From: Symmachiella dynata
GTDB taxonomy: Bacteria; Planctomycetota; Planctomycetia; Planctomycetales; Planctomycetaceae
Direction: 5' to 3'
Length of the DNA: 64,000 bases
Assembly: GCF_007747995.1 (NCBI RefSeq)
Contig: NZ_CP036276.1
Span: forward strand, 5,570,001-5,634,000
Positions 24,524 to 34,808 of the stretch are shown here, in pieces. Positions within the stretch are counted from its first letter, which is position 1, and each line of letters opens with the position of its first letter. Position numbers and translations under genes: made by a program. Under the pieces are notes generated by a model that was not told the DNA's origin, searched no databases, and saw only the letters and a program-made list of their open reading frames with translations.

Positions 24524-27259
24524 TTAGGCTTTTCCGGCCAATTGCGGATGGCCTTTGACTTCGTCTTGGGTCTTTTCCACCAACTGCTCTGCGGCATCGG
24601 CAGCTTGTTTGGCGGCGGCGAATTTGTCCTTCGCCACTTGCACGGCAGCGTTTTGATCGACGACAACTTTCTTCGCGGCTTCCAAAGCGGCCACCATGGC
24701 CACGGCATTTTTCTCCGCGGCTACCAAGTCGGTCTTGGCCTTTGCCAGTGCGGCCTTGGTCTCTTCTAGAGATTTTTTGGCAGCAGCCAAGTCGGCGTTC
24801 TTCTTGTCGACCACAACTTTGACCTGAGCGGCGATCGCAGCCACATCCGCGTCTCCGCCTGATTTTTCGACGGCCTGTGCCGCCTTAGCTGCCGTTTCGT
24901 TCAACGAAGCCACAGTTGCATCCAAGGTGGCAATCGTTGTTGTGGTTGTCGCTTCTTGCGCGGTTGCCGCGGCGATGGCGTCTTTGGTTTGTTGGACCGT
25001 GGTGTTGGCGGCTTGTACGTTTGCCTCAGCGGTCGCGACTCCCGTATTCGCCTGCGCCAATTGTTCTTCGGAGCTCTTCAACTCTGCGGCAGCTTCGGCG
25101 GCAACACCGGCCAACTGTGCGTGGTTGGCTTTCACTTCAGCCAAGACGGTTAGTTTCTTGGTGAATTCGATTTCGTTTTGCCAACGAGCGACAGCCGCTT
25201 GGGAGGTGGCGACTTGTGCCGTCACGGCGTTGACCGCTTGTTGAGTCGCAGCGGCTTTGTCGACCGCTGGTTTCAACAAGGGTTCTACTGTTGCCAGTTG
25301 TTTGCCGGCCGCATCGAACGCGGCTTTGGTATCGACGACTTGTTTATCGGCGGCGACGAGTGCCTGTTTTGATTTTTCAAGCACGGCTGCCTTTTCCGGC
25401 AATGCCTTCGTGGCGGCTACCAATGCAGCGGAATTTTTGGTCATTTGCTCGGCCAGTTGTGCCACAGCCGCTGCCAGTTCTTTATCCTCAGGATTTTTCG
25501 CAGCAGCTTCTTGTGCCTTCGTGGCGGACTCCTTCAGCAAAGGAACCAACGGTTCGAGCGTTGCCATGGTTTTGGCAACAGTCTGATGTTCAGCCGTTGC
25601 TGCATCCACCGCCGCTTTCGCGGCCTTGGCGGCTTCGACGGCTTGGTTGTGTTGAGCCTGCGTGTCGGCGACCGCTTTTTTGGCGACTGCGACATCGGCC
25701 GTTGCCTTGGTTGCGGCCGCTTGTGCGGCTGTGTTGGCGTCGGTCTGTTTTTTCAGTTCGGCTTGCTGGGCAGCGAGTTGTTGCTCGGCCATGGTGAGCC
25801 GTTCGGCCAACGTGGCGGGGTTCATGGTCAAATCGCCGACCGGTTTTCCGTCAGCGGCGTTCCAGACGTGAATCGCTCCACTCCAATCGCCGGCGATCAC
25901 GTGGTTGGTTTCGTCACAATGAGTAATCCGCAGGGCGATGTCTGGAAATGAAGGGAAGGCCAGCAACTGTTTGCCTGCTTGGTCCCACAGTTTCGCCGTA
26001 CGATCACGTCCGCAGGAGACGAGGCGGCCATCGCGGGTGAACTCCACCGCAGCTGCGCCACCACCGTGTGCCGACCAGGTTTTAACATTGCCGCCGTTTT
26101 CCATTTCCCAAAGTCGGATGCCGCCATCTTCGCTGCTGGAGGCCAGGATGTTGGAATCGCTGCGCCAAGACAGCCCGGTGATTGCCGCGGAGTGTCCGCG
26201 GAGTGACGCATATTCGCGGGCGGTGTAACCTTCCCAGACAAACATGCCGCCGTTGCGATCACCCGTCGCTAACAGCACACCGTCGGGGCTGAATGCGATG
26301 GAATAAATCCAGTCGGTGTGTTTTTTCAATTCATGCAGTAACGAGCCGTCCGCAGTGGAGTAGATCCGCACGACGCGTGCCGGACCACCCAAAGCGACCA
26401 TGGTTTGATCAGCGCTGATGTCAGCGGCTAAAACCGCGTCGAGTTCGTCACCGACTTCGATGACTCGTTCGCCGGTTTTGATATTCCAAACCACCACGCG
26501 TCCGCTGGCACCGCCCCGTCCGCCGGCAGCCAATAACAAATCGCCGGTACTGCTAAATTTGAGGACGTGGGGCACACCTTCGGGAAATGGCAGCGTCCCG
26601 AGGAATGCCAATGTCTGAGAGTGATAAAGCAACACTTGCTGCTGCCCGCTCACGGCCACGAGCGGTGCCCAAGGACTGGTGGCCAGCGCAGTGACTGCGG
26701 TTGTCCGTTCGGTATGCACAACCGGTTCAAGGTTCAATCGTCCCGGCATCGGCGGCGGTCCCTCGGGCTTGCCGGTTGGTGCGCCTTTTAATGAAAAATC
26801 GAACTTTGGCTTTTTGGGCGCCATCGCCTTACTGCCGGCTGTTTCCAATGCTCCGCCGTCGATCCATTTTTCGATGACGGCCAGCATCTCTGCCGGCATT
26901 TTTTCGGAATCGGGCGGCATTTTGGGTTCGGCTTGATGCGTGATCAACTCGAACAAATAACTTTCCGAAGCAGCGCCCGGTTCAATGACCGGTCCCGAGC
27001 CGCCGCCTTGCATCGTGCCGATATAAGAGGTCAGATCCAGGTCCGCCGTCTTCTTGTCGGTGTTGTGGCAGGAACCACATTTTTGACGCAGAATGGGCAG
27101 GACGTGATCGATGAAGTTGATTTTCGGTGCTTTATCACCCGCCGGTTTCTTGTCCGCGGCTTGCGCAACGGTTGCCAGCGTGGCAGTCACCACTGACATA
27201 GCAACGACAAGACGAATCATGGACCGTTTGGCGGTTTGATGTTTGGAAAAGTTCAACAT
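24524..27259 (-). CDS. Cytochrome c (PSD1-type) - WD40 propeller - coiled-coil protein
   Basis: 911 residues, secreted (leader to ~35, cleavage near AQAAD). A planctomycete cytochrome c domain has CGSCH at 61-65 and an EPKMPPDSEKM distal-ligand segment. A WD40 propeller spans ~180-480 (AFSPDGVLLATGDRNGGMFVWEG, ILASSSEDGGIRLWE as landmarks). The last ~420 residues are an Ala/Lys/Glu/Thr-rich coiled coil. Fourth gene of a same-strand cluster with DUF1549/1553, PPC and DUF1501 genes; 30 bp separate it from the gene upstream. Probably a cell-envelope redox protein with a long stalk; its partner is unknown. Confidence 0.88.
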   Translation of the reverse strand: MLNFSKHQTAKRSMIRLVVAMSVVTATLATVAQAADKKPAGDKAPKINFIDHVLPILRQKCGSCHNTDKKTADLDLTSYIGTMQGGGSGPVIEPGAASESYLFELITHQAEPKMPPDSEKMPAEMLAVIEKWIDGGALETAGSKAMAPKKPKFDFSLKGAPTGKPEGPPPMPGRLNLEPVVHTERTTAVTALATSPWAPLVAVSGQQQVLLYHSQTLAFLGTLPFPEGVPHVLKFSSTGDLLLAAGGRGGASGRVVVWNIKTGERVIEVGDELDAVLAADISADQTMVALGGPARVVRIYSTADGSLLHELKKHTDWIYSIAFSPDGVLLATGDRNGGMFVWEGYTAREYASLRGHSAAITGLSWRSDSNILASSSEDGGIRLWEMENGGNVKTWSAHGGGAAAVEFTRDGRLVSCGRDRTAKLWDQAGKQLLAFPSFPDIALRITHCDETNHVIAGDWSGAIHVWNAADGKPVGDLTMNPATLAERLTMAEQQLAAQQAELKKQTDANTAAQAAATKATADVAVAKKAVADTQAQHNQAVEAAKAAKAAVDAATAEHQTVAKTMATLEPLVPLLKESATKAQEAAAKNPEDKELAAAVAQLAEQMTKNSAALVAATKALPEKAAVLEKSKQALVAADKQVVDTKAAFDAAGKQLATVEPLLKPAVDKAAATQQAVNAVTAQVATSQAAVARWQNEIEFTKKLTVLAEVKANHAQLAGVAAEAAAELKSSEEQLAQANTGVATAEANVQAANTTVQQTKDAIAAATAQEATTTTTIATLDATVASLNETAAKAAQAVEKSGGDADVAAIAAQVKVVVDKKNADLAAAKKSLEETKAALAKAKTDLVAAEKNAVAMVAALEAAKKVVVDQNAAVQVAKDKFAAAKQAADAAEQLVEKTQDEVKGHPQLAGKA

Positions 27260-27289
27260 TTTATAATCTCCGAATCACCGGAACTGAAT

Positions 27290-29731
27290 CTAGTGATTGA
27301 ATAGAAACTCACGTGAATTCATCAGTGCCCAAAACACATCTTCTAAAACAGCTTGCTGATCCTTCTCTGCGACGAGTATTGATTCCAACGCCGCTTTTTC
27401 TTTATCCGTAGGATGCCGAGTCAAGCAGCGAATATAGATCTCATCAATAATCTCTTGCGGCGATTTCTTTTCCTTGAGCCGCTGTTCGACCAGTTTGCCT
27501 TGCTTGATTTTATTGTTCACCGTATCGCCGTTGAGCAGGTGTAGGGCCTGAGACAAGTTCGGCTCCATCTTCACTTCGCAAGCACAAACAGTACCGCGTG
27601 ACGCGCGACCAAATGTTTTCAAAAAGTAGGTCGACGTGTTGCCATCGGAAATCTGCACGGCGCGGGCCCCGCTCGGCAAGCCACGGAACTTGTTCTTCGT
27701 GTCGGTCACCTGCGTAACGGCATCCAGCAATACCTCAGCGCGGACGCGTCGCAGCGCCATGTGCGAGAAGTTGCTGTTGTCGGTGGCATTGGTTTCGTTG
27801 GTTTGCGTGGCCAATTGATAGGTACGTGACGTGCAGATGTCGCGGACCAGTTTTTTGAAGTCATAGTTGTATTCGGTGAATCGCCGTGCCAATTCGGCCA
27901 GCAACTCGGCATTGACCGGCGGATTGCTGATCCGCACGTCATCGACTTCGTTGATGATGCCTTTTCCGAAGAAATGCGCCCAAACGATGTTGGCCAGATT
28001 CGGTGCGAAATAAGGGTTCTCGGCCGATGCCAACCATTTGGCCATCACTTCGCGGCGATCCTTTCCAGCGACATCAGGAACCGCTCCTCCCAAAAACTTG
28101 GGAGGCATGACAGCCCCGGTCACAGGGTGCTTCACTTCACCGCGACCGCTATTGAAGATGATCTTCTCACGAGGATCCTCGCCCTGCTTGCGGCCAATTT
28201 GTGAGAAGAAGGCGGCGAACGAATAATAATCGTCCATCGTCCAGCGGTCGAAAGGATGATTGTGGCATTGCGCACATTGAATCCGCATGCCCATGAACAC
28301 CTGCGCGACGTTTTCCGAAACCTTCAACGTTTCCGTTTCGGTCTGATAGTAATTCGTGGCTGCATTGGAGAATGTCCCTCCATTCGAGGCCAACAATTCC
28401 TGAACCATTTTGTCCATGGGAACATTGCTGGCAACCTGCCCTTGCAGCCAGTTGTAATAGCGGAGCATGGACTTGTAGGTCACCGCCCGGGTCGTGCGAA
28501 TTTGCAGCAACTCCGCCCACTTCATCACCCAGATCTCGACGAATTCTTTACGGTCAAGCAACTCGTCCACCAGGCGATCGCGCTTGTCCGGCGCTTGATC
28601 TTGCATGAACCGGCTATATTCGTCGACTGTCGGCAAGACGCCGACAATATCCAGATGAGCGCGACGCAAAAACTCTTCATCACTGCACAATTCCGACGGT
28701 TGGATACGTAGTTTCTTGAGTTTGTCGTAGATCAACTCATCGATGTAGTTGTTCGCCGGCGTTTCCGCCCAGGTGAATTGCAACCCCTTGGGCAGCACGA
28801 TGAATTGGCTTCCCACGGTGTGCGTGTCATAGCGGGCCATGATGAAGGCTTCACCGCGGTTCTGGGCTTCAACAACGCCATCCGGTGAAGTGGTCGCCGA
28901 GTTATCGTTGTTGCTAATAAACTGCGCCAGTGAGGTGACGTCGCGATCAGTTCCGTCGGAGTATTTGGCGCGTACCGTTAATTTTTGCGTGGTCCCCTGC
29001 CCGTCGAGCACGGCTCCTTTGGGGTAGAGTTCTAATTCAACGACCTGCGGGACTTCGCCGGCATCCAGCGGCGCTCCGGCTTTCAGCCAGCGAACGATTG
29101 TTGCATTGATTTCACCATCTGCGTCAAAACGTTTGCCACCGCCATGCGCGACTCTTCCGGTCGATTTCTCCAGAATCAGACTCGACTCGGGCAGCGCCAG
29201 ATTGATTCGTCGTCCACTGATTTCGCGTGTTAAGCGATGGTGATCGCCGACCGGATCAAATCCGAACAACGAGAGGCGAAACCCGTCTTTGCCCCGTGCT
29301 GCGCCATGGCAGCTTCCCATGTTACATCCCGCACGCATGAAGGTGGGCATGACGTCTAAATGAAAACTGATTGGGCGGTCCGTGGTCGCAGCGGCCACTT
29401 TAACCGGAATCTTGACCGTCAAGCCGGCGTGTTCAACAACCAACTCCGTCGCCCCGTCGGCTGTTGGATACAGCGTGCTATTTTCGAGCTTCGCAAATGC
29501 CGGATCGGCCAATTTCATTGTGGCTTTTTCGGTGACGTCGCGCGTGATGCCGTCGGAATAACGGGCTTGCACGATCAATGATTGCCGATCGCGCGACGTA
29601 TTTAGCTGAACGTCGGGAGGATAAACCAGGATTTCAACAGGTTGTGGCTCGTCCGCGCGCGTCATGCCGGCGGTGAGTAGCATGACTGTCAACGCCAACA
29701 CAATCCGTCGCCATTGGGATACGAAATGCAT
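27290..29731 (-). CDS. DUF1549/DUF1553 protein with bacterial Ig-like domains
   Basis: 813 residues, secreted (VLALTVMLLTAGM, cleavage near TRADE). Two Big-2-like Ig modules (~30-110 and ~230-310: 'ARYSDGiTRDVTekA' and 'AKYSDGTDRDVTSLA') enclose an insert with CNMGSCH, then DUF1549 (~330-540: RAHLDIVGVLPT, CAQCHNHPFDRW with a CxxCH) and DUF1553 (~580-800: NPYFAPNLANIVWAHFFG, YNYDFKKLVRDICTSRTYQ). The CxxCH motifs suggest haem attachment. Third gene of the DUF1501 cluster. A role in extracellular electron transfer or polymer degradation is only inference. Confidence 0.9.
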   Translation of the reverse strand: MHFVSQWRRIVLALTVMLLTAGMTRADEPQPVEILVYPPDVQLNTSRDRQSLIVQARYSDGITRDVTEKATMKLADPAFAKLENSTLYPTADGATELVVEHAGLTVKIPVKVAAATTDRPISFHLDVMPTFMRAGCNMGSCHGAARGKDGFRLSLFGFDPVGDHHRLTREISGRRINLALPESSLILEKSTGRVAHGGGKRFDADGEINATIVRWLKAGAPLDAGEVPQVVELELYPKGAVLDGQGTTQKLTVRAKYSDGTDRDVTSLAQFISNNDNSATTSPDGVVEAQNRGEAFIMARYDTHTVGSQFIVLPKGLQFTWAETPANNYIDELIYDKLKKLRIQPSELCSDEEFLRRAHLDIVGVLPTVDEYSRFMQDQAPDKRDRLVDELLDRKEFVEIWVMKWAELLQIRTTRAVTYKSMLRYYNWLQGQVASNVPMDKMVQELLASNGGTFSNAATNYYQTETETLKVSENVAQVFMGMRIQCAQCHNHPFDRWTMDDYYSFAAFFSQIGRKQGEDPREKIIFNSGRGEVKHPVTGAVMPPKFLGGAVPDVAGKDRREVMAKWLASAENPYFAPNLANIVWAHFFGKGIINEVDDVRISNPPVNAELLAELARRFTEYNYDFKKLVRDICTSRTYQLATQTNETNATDNSNFSHMALRRVRAEVLLDAVTQVTDTKNKFRGLPSGARAVQISDGNTSTYFLKTFGRASRGTVCACEVKMEPNLSQALHLLNGDTVNNKIKQGKLVEQRLKEKKSPQEIIDEIYIRCLTRHPTDKEKAALESILVAEKDQQAVLEDVFWALMNSREFLFNH

Positions 29732-29847
29732 GATGATTCGTGTTCCTTAATAACTCGTTCATTCCCCAGCGAATCGGGGGCCATGAGAAATATATGTCGT
29801 GGTCGTGGTCCCGCGCCTTCCTCAGCGCGAACCGGCGTACTGTGGAA

Positions 29848-32313
29848 TTAATTTGACGCTGCAGTTCCTGCGGCGCGTTCTTTGGCTTCGAGTCGCAATT
29901 TTTCCAAACGCGTCAGTCGTTTTTCGGGTGCCGGCTTCGGCTCGGCCGGTTTTGCGGGTTCAGGTTTTGCCTTCGGCTTCGGTGCGGGGGCATCGGGCTT
30001 GGGGGGCAACGGTTCGTCGATACGCAATTCGGTGGCCCCGACGTTACTATGTACCACCGGCTCGGCGTTCTCGGTGATGATCACTTGGCAAATCACGTTT
30101 TTGTGAGTCCCCACCGGACTGGTCTTATCGGAAGTCACGGCAAAGGTGACCTCGGCAGTTTCTTTGGTAATCGCCAATTCCGGGGCAGCGACCTTATGCG
30201 GCAGCCCGACCAGACGAACGGTCGCGTTTCCTTCGAAGGGGCGACTGTGTGTCAGCTTTCCGAAGATTTCTGTCTTTTGCCCTTTTTCGACGGCTGAGCG
30301 TTCCAAGGCGATGGTCACATACGGTTCGGCGACTTCCAAGGTCGCCAATTGTGAGGCCACCCAACCTGCTCCCCCAACGTCGGCCGAGCCGAGAGCATAG
30401 ATCTTCCATTTTTTGATTCCCGCACCGCCATTGGCGTTCAAAGGATACAGGACTTCGTTTTTCCCTTCAGGGATGGTCACCGAGCTGGACGCTCCGACTC
30501 CCGGGGGACGGAACGGCAATTGGACGTTGATCGCCGCGGTGAAACCTTCTTTGCGATGCGCCACGATTTTCAACTGCATCGATCCGTTGCGTACCAACGG
30601 CACTTTGGGCTCTACGATTTCCAAGTGAAACGGAAGTTCGTCCACGACCGCGATCGCCAATTTGTCCACATCGCGCCAGGAGTACAACGATTGTCCCGGT
30701 GCGGCGATGACGAAGTCGGCGCGGTTGCTATACCCGCCACTGATGTTTTTTTTCTCATCCGCATGTCGTGCGCGGAAATCGACGAGCATCCCACCCAACG
30801 GTGCATCGGCGGCGGCTTCGAAGACCACCGGCATCGTGTTCAGATTTCCGGCCATCGGCTCACAGACCATCGTGATCCCAGGGGGCAATTCCTTGGGATC
30901 TAGAATCAATTCTCCACTAAAGTTGGCGCGACTGGCGGAGATGAGCGAACCGAAACGGTTTCCCCGAGCGACAAAAATCGATTGGCGGTACTGCGAATAG
31001 CGGGCAGTACGCGGAATCCCCAATTTGAGTGTCGGCGTGACCCCGGAAAACTCGATGCGGTACACGTAGTCCGCTCCCCCTTTGCCGAGGTGATCGGTGA
31101 CGCGGACGATGTACTCGCCATCTTCGGGGACTTTAAAACGAATATAGCTGTCGGGACCGCGTGAATCATCGTTGCCGGCAAGACTGCTACCGTCTGCTTT
31201 ATACAAGTTGAGGACCGGATCCAACGGAGTCCGTAAGCGACGAGCGTAGCATTCGACTTCGAAGACTTGTCCCTTTTTCGCGGCGAACTTAAAGCAGTCG
31301 ACATCGCCCGGTTCGGAAATAATTCCATTAAACGCCAGCGGCAATTCCGCGGGGGTCGCTTGAGCGAAGTCATTGTTCGGTTCGACCTCTAAAGCATTGC
31401 CATGCTCTGACAACCGAAATGGATTTCCCGAGGGAGCTATGCTGCCCTCCGCTGTGGCGAACACCGAGTAGTCCGGAATGATCTCCGCCGGCAGCGGCAG
31501 TTTGGCGGCGATTTCTCCGCCGGCATCTCCCAGAAACCGCACATCGATTTCTTCACCAATTTTTCCCCCAGCCGGATAAACTCCGGTGGGACGAGGGAAC
31601 GTGCCAATGTGCACGCAGTAGCGGCATTTTGCGTTTCCGCCATATGCACTTTCGCGGACCTCGATAATGTATTGTCCATCTTCCGGTGCGATCACCGAGA
31701 CAGCCGCATCCTGTTTGACCAGCGGCGTGTCATCGGCCGAGGCCAGTTCAAACCGTTTGGAATCCAGAATTGCCAAATAGGGGTCGAACATGGTTTCGCC
31801 CAACCTCATGCCTTCGATCTCGGCTGCGATGCGTTGACCTTTTTTGGCTTCGACCATGTAGTAGTCGACGTCTTCGTTCGTGACCACGCCATGCACGGTG
31901 ACATTCAGGTCGATTTTTTGAGGTTCCGCAAATTCATTGTTCGGCTCAGCTTCATTAACGATGGGCAAAGCCCCGACGTAAAACACGCGGAATTCTGAAA
32001 TCCCGGATTTCGTACGCACCTGAGCCACATGTTCGCCGAGTCGGCAGTCGGATGCGATCTTGACGGTGGCTTTGGCGACGTTGGCCCCGTCGGCTTCGAT
32101 TTTGGTGACTTCAAAGCCGGGAGAATAGAAGAAGATCTCCTCGGCATCAGCCATGCGAGCTCCACTGAAGGAGATGACGCTTTCCGTTCCCCGCTGCACG
32201 CCGCGCGGCAGGATAATGTTCAGCGAAGGGGAAGCCGCGATCGCAGCGGTCCCAAACGTGCTGACAGCCAGCGTCACACAGGCACAAACACCTAAAGAAA
32301 ATCGTCGCAACAT
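29848..32313 (-). CDS. Secreted protein with IPT/TIG-like and two PPC domains
   Basis: 821 residues; leader GVCACVTLAVSTFGTAAIAA. An N-terminal IPT-like beta domain (~27-110, LPRGVQRGTESVISFSG) precedes two pre-peptidase C-terminal domains, each opening with E-P-N-N-(E/D)-F (~120 and ~310) and containing 'DvDyYmVeAkKGQri' or 'DVDCFKFAAKKGQVF'. More beta domains follow and the C-terminus is Lys/Pro-rich (PKPKAKPEPAKPAEPK). No catalytic domain is present, so it is probably a binding or structural subunit. Second gene of the cluster, 115 bp after the DUF1501 gene. Confidence 0.87.
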   Translation of the reverse strand: MLRRFSLGVCACVTLAVSTFGTAAIAASPSLNIILPRGVQRGTESVISFSGARMADAEEIFFYSPGFEVTKIEADGANVAKATVKIASDCRLGEHVAQVRTKSGISEFRVFYVGALPIVNEAEPNNEFAEPQKIDLNVTVHGVVTNEDVDYYMVEAKKGQRIAAEIEGMRLGETMFDPYLAILDSKRFELASADDTPLVKQDAAVSVIAPEDGQYIIEVRESAYGGNAKCRYCVHIGTFPRPTGVYPAGGKIGEEIDVRFLGDAGGEIAAKLPLPAEIIPDYSVFATAEGSIAPSGNPFRLSEHGNALEVEPNNDFAQATPAELPLAFNGIISEPGDVDCFKFAAKKGQVFEVECYARRLRTPLDPVLNLYKADGSSLAGNDDSRGPDSYIRFKVPEDGEYIVRVTDHLGKGGADYVYRIEFSGVTPTLKLGIPRTARYSQYRQSIFVARGNRFGSLISASRANFSGELILDPKELPPGITMVCEPMAGNLNTMPVVFEAAADAPLGGMLVDFRARHADEKKNISGGYSNRADFVIAAPGQSLYSWRDVDKLAIAVVDELPFHLEIVEPKVPLVRNGSMQLKIVAHRKEGFTAAINVQLPFRPPGVGASSSVTIPEGKNEVLYPLNANGGAGIKKWKIYALGSADVGGAGWVASQLATLEVAEPYVTIALERSAVEKGQKTEIFGKLTHSRPFEGNATVRLVGLPHKVAAPELAITKETAEVTFAVTSDKTSPVGTHKNVICQVIITENAEPVVHSNVGATELRIDEPLPPKPDAPAPKPKAKPEPAKPAEPKPAPEKRLTRLEKLRLEAKERAAGTAASN

Positions 32314-32428
32314 GACAAACCTCTATGTTTCCATCACGAAAATCGGCAGGGCCGTTTCGAAAAACATTGATTTCACCAAAACAGGGAGCGAGCGCAGATG
32401 TTAGCAAGCGAGATTTTCGCTGCTCGGC

Positions 32429-33727
32429 CTAGGCCAATAGATCCTTGCGGACCTTGCCGCCGTTGACGATTTCGATGGGACGATCGCCGGGAGCCATCAG
32501 TTCTTTGTCAGCCACGATTCCCAAACACTTGTAGATCGTGGTGGCCCAGTCTTCGACGGTCAGCGGATCCTGGTCCGGTTCGCTGGCAGTGGCATCGGAC
32601 GTTCCGTAAGTGATGCCGCCCTTGATCCCGCCTCCAGCCATGACGACGCTGAAGACCTTGGGCCAGTGGTCGCGACCGGCGGTGCCGTTGATTTTCGGGG
32701 TACGGCCGAATTCACTGGCGATGCAGACCAAAGTGTCCTTCAATGTGCCGCGACGATCCAGATCGCGGATCAGTGCTGCATAGGCCTGGTCGAATGCCGG
32801 GAGCTGTCTTCGAATTCCGCCGTTGATGTTGTCGTGCATGTCCCAACTGCCGTAGGTCAGTGTGACAAACCGCGACCCCGCTTCGCACAGTCGACGGGCC
32901 AACAACATCCGAGCTCCGGCGGAGTTGCGGCCGTATTCATCGCGGACCGCATCCGGCTCGGCGTTGATGTTGAACGCCTCCCGCGCTTTTTCGGAACTGA
33001 CGAGCGAATAGGCCCGTTGGTAGAAACTGTCCACAGCATCCAAAGAGTCTGCTTTTTCCTTGGAGACAAAATGATCATTCACAGCCGACAGCACCGTGCG
33101 GCGACGCGTGAACCGCGTGTCATCGACGCCGCCGGGCAGTTTGAGGTCTTTGACCGTAAAGTTTTTGGCAGCGGGATCCGAACCGAGACTGAAAGCGGCG
33201 TAGGATGAACTCAGGTAGCCGGTGCCGGCATATTCGTTCGGCTGATTCGGAATACAGACGTATTGCGGCAGATGGTTCTTCGAAGGAAACTCGTGCGTCA
33301 CCACACTTCCCATGCTGGGGAAGGACAAAGCCGGGCTCGGACGGTAGCCGGTGAACATATTGTGCGTCCCCCGCTCATGGGCCGCTTCGCCGTGGGTCAT
33401 CGACCGGCAAATTGCCAGTTTGTCAGTGACCTGCGCCGTGTTTTTGAGCAATTCGTTCAAGCGGGTTCCCGGAACATTCGTTTCGATCGAATTCATCGGT
33501 CCGCGATATTCGATCGGAGCGTAGGGCTTGGGATCGAATGTCTCTTGGTGAGCCATGCCGCCGGGTGCGAAAATGAAAATCACCGATTTCGCCGTGCCTT
33601 CGGTGCTTTCATAAGCTTTCAGATCGGCGCGGGCTTGCTGCATTTGCAAAAACTGAGGCAAGGTCAGCCCCAATCCGCCTAAAAATCCAACATGCAAAAA
33701 ATCTCGGCGTGAGGGTCGAAAGTGCAT
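32429..33727 (-). CDS. DUF1501 domain protein, Tat-exported, first gene of cluster
   Basis: 432 residues from the ATG at 33727, which has a strong AAGGAGG seven bases upstream; the 15-codon longer form has none. The Tat leader is SRRDFLHVGFLGGLGLTL. DUF1501 landmarks: IFIFAPGGMAHQETFDPKP, THGEAAHERGTHNMFTG, YGSWDMHDNINGG, ASEFGRTPKINGTAGRDHW. It heads the minus-strand cluster DUF1501, PPC, DUF1549/1553, cytochrome-WD40. This set of families is repeatedly found together in planctomycetes, implying a shared periplasmic complex or pathway that has not been worked out. Confidence 0.92.
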   Translation of the reverse strand: MHFRPSRRDFLHVGFLGGLGLTLPQFLQMQQARADLKAYESTEGTAKSVIFIFAPGGMAHQETFDPKPYAPIEYRGPMNSIETNVPGTRLNELLKNTAQVTDKLAICRSMTHGEAAHERGTHNMFTGYRPSPALSFPSMGSVVTHEFPSKNHLPQYVCIPNQPNEYAGTGYLSSSYAAFSLGSDPAAKNFTVKDLKLPGGVDDTRFTRRRTVLSAVNDHFVSKEKADSLDAVDSFYQRAYSLVSSEKAREAFNINAEPDAVRDEYGRNSAGARMLLARRLCEAGSRFVTLTYGSWDMHDNINGGIRRQLPAFDQAYAALIRDLDRRGTLKDTLVCIASEFGRTPKINGTAGRDHWPKVFSVVMAGGGIKGGITYGTSDATASEPDQDPLTVEDWATTIYKCLGIVADKELMAPGDRPIEIVNGGKVRKDLLA

Positions 33728-34191
33728 GAGAGTGCCTCCTTGGTGGGGTTCTTCCCGTAAAAACTCATCCAACGGCTCCGGGTCTCCGGAGGTGTCGCCG
33801 TCAAGACGATGATTTTGGCAAATAGTACAAACGGCGTGAATTTTCCGACGGAATGAAATTCACTTCGATGATTGCAACAGGAATTCGAATCGTGTTGTTC
33901 ACAATTCAGTGGGTGGGGCCGTGGGTAGGCGTTTGGGTAGGATATCTTTTGGTGTGGCCCGCGAGGAGGGTTGTTAATCGGGGGCAACGTCCGCTCCCGT
34001 CAACAAAGGTTCTTCTAACTGTGTAATATGACAACACCGCGTGCTCAATGTCAAGCAGATCTTCTTCCAATTCCCCTTCGCTGACAAAATAGGTTTTCTC
34101 AAATCAGCACATCAAAACTGCCCAGGCAGACTTGACTGCTGCTAACGAGAGTGACCACCAGAAATCCCGCAGCATCGTTATAATCCGTCGA
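33728..34191. promoter_or_regulatory. 464-bp upstream region of the DUF1501 cluster, with an inverted repeat
   Basis: No gene is seen. At 33836-33863 there is a perfect 8-bp inverted repeat, GTGAATTT and AAATTCAC, 12 bp apart, about 110 bp upstream of the DUF1501 start, a plausible operator. The gap also receives the 3' end of the LuxR-type regulator gene. Confidence 0.4.
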
Positions 34192-34575
34192 TCAGCTTGC
34201 AGCGGACAATCTCAAATGCACCCGCATGATTCGCTGCACAAACCCAACCCGGTCATTGACGCGCAGTTTTTGAAACAGCCGGTCGATGTAGACGCGAATC
34301 GTCCCCGGGCTGACCGGTTGACCATCCTTCTTGTGCAATTGGCGGGCGATGTTAGCGCGCGTCTGCCCTTCAAAGATCAGGATCGCCACGCAGAGTTCAC
34401 GGGTCGAGAGATCGAGTGCAATGCCGATCGAAATCCACTCCTCGGGAGTCAGCAGATCCTCAGCCGGATCCGCAGGTGAAAGCAAGTCCTCTTTCGACCA
34501 TAGCGCCGCACGTCGCTGCAGACGTTCGGAGTCCTCGCCCGGGCTGGGGGACTTTGGTTTACGTTTCTTCGCCAT
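34192..34575 (-). CDS. LuxR-type helix-turn-helix regulator (small)
   Basis: 127 residues with a C-terminal GerE/LuxR HTH at ~50-115: LSTRELCVAILIFEGQTRANIARQL, then SPGTIRVYIDRLFQKLRV, where the recognition helix and the 'I..Yi.rl..KL.V' ending are typical. The N-terminal 45 residues are basic and polar, with no receiver or ligand domain. Its likely job is DNA binding without a fused sensor. Located between the DUF1501 cluster and the hexosaminidase gene; its target is unknown. A GAGG precedes the ATG. Confidence 0.8.
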   Translation of the reverse strand: MAKKRKPKSPSPGEDSERLQRRAALWSKEDLLSPADPAEDLLTPEEWISIGIALDLSTRELCVAILIFEGQTRANIARQLHKKDGQPVSPGTIRVYIDRLFQKLRVNDRVGFVQRIMRVHLRLSAAS

Positions 34576-34808
34576 CCCGTCCGTTACCTCGTTCGATCAT
34601 GTTGCATGAAAACACCCCTCGTGATTCTACCCAGTCACGGCCGTCATCGCCAAGAATAAAGTCGCCCAAAGTCGTTGGACCGCGCCGCACCCTTGACCAT
34701 CGTCCCCGAACATCTCACCATGATCATTCCTGCGGTTTGGTGATGAACAACCAACCGCGCGGCCATCTTCCCCCATCGTCCATTATTTTCGCGTGAGGTT
34801 CGACCACC

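Noticed and set aside
24542-25951. Several plus-strand frames over the coiled-coil region
   Set aside because: They arise from the GC-biased Ala/Lys codons of the minus-strand coiled coil; translations are low-complexity.
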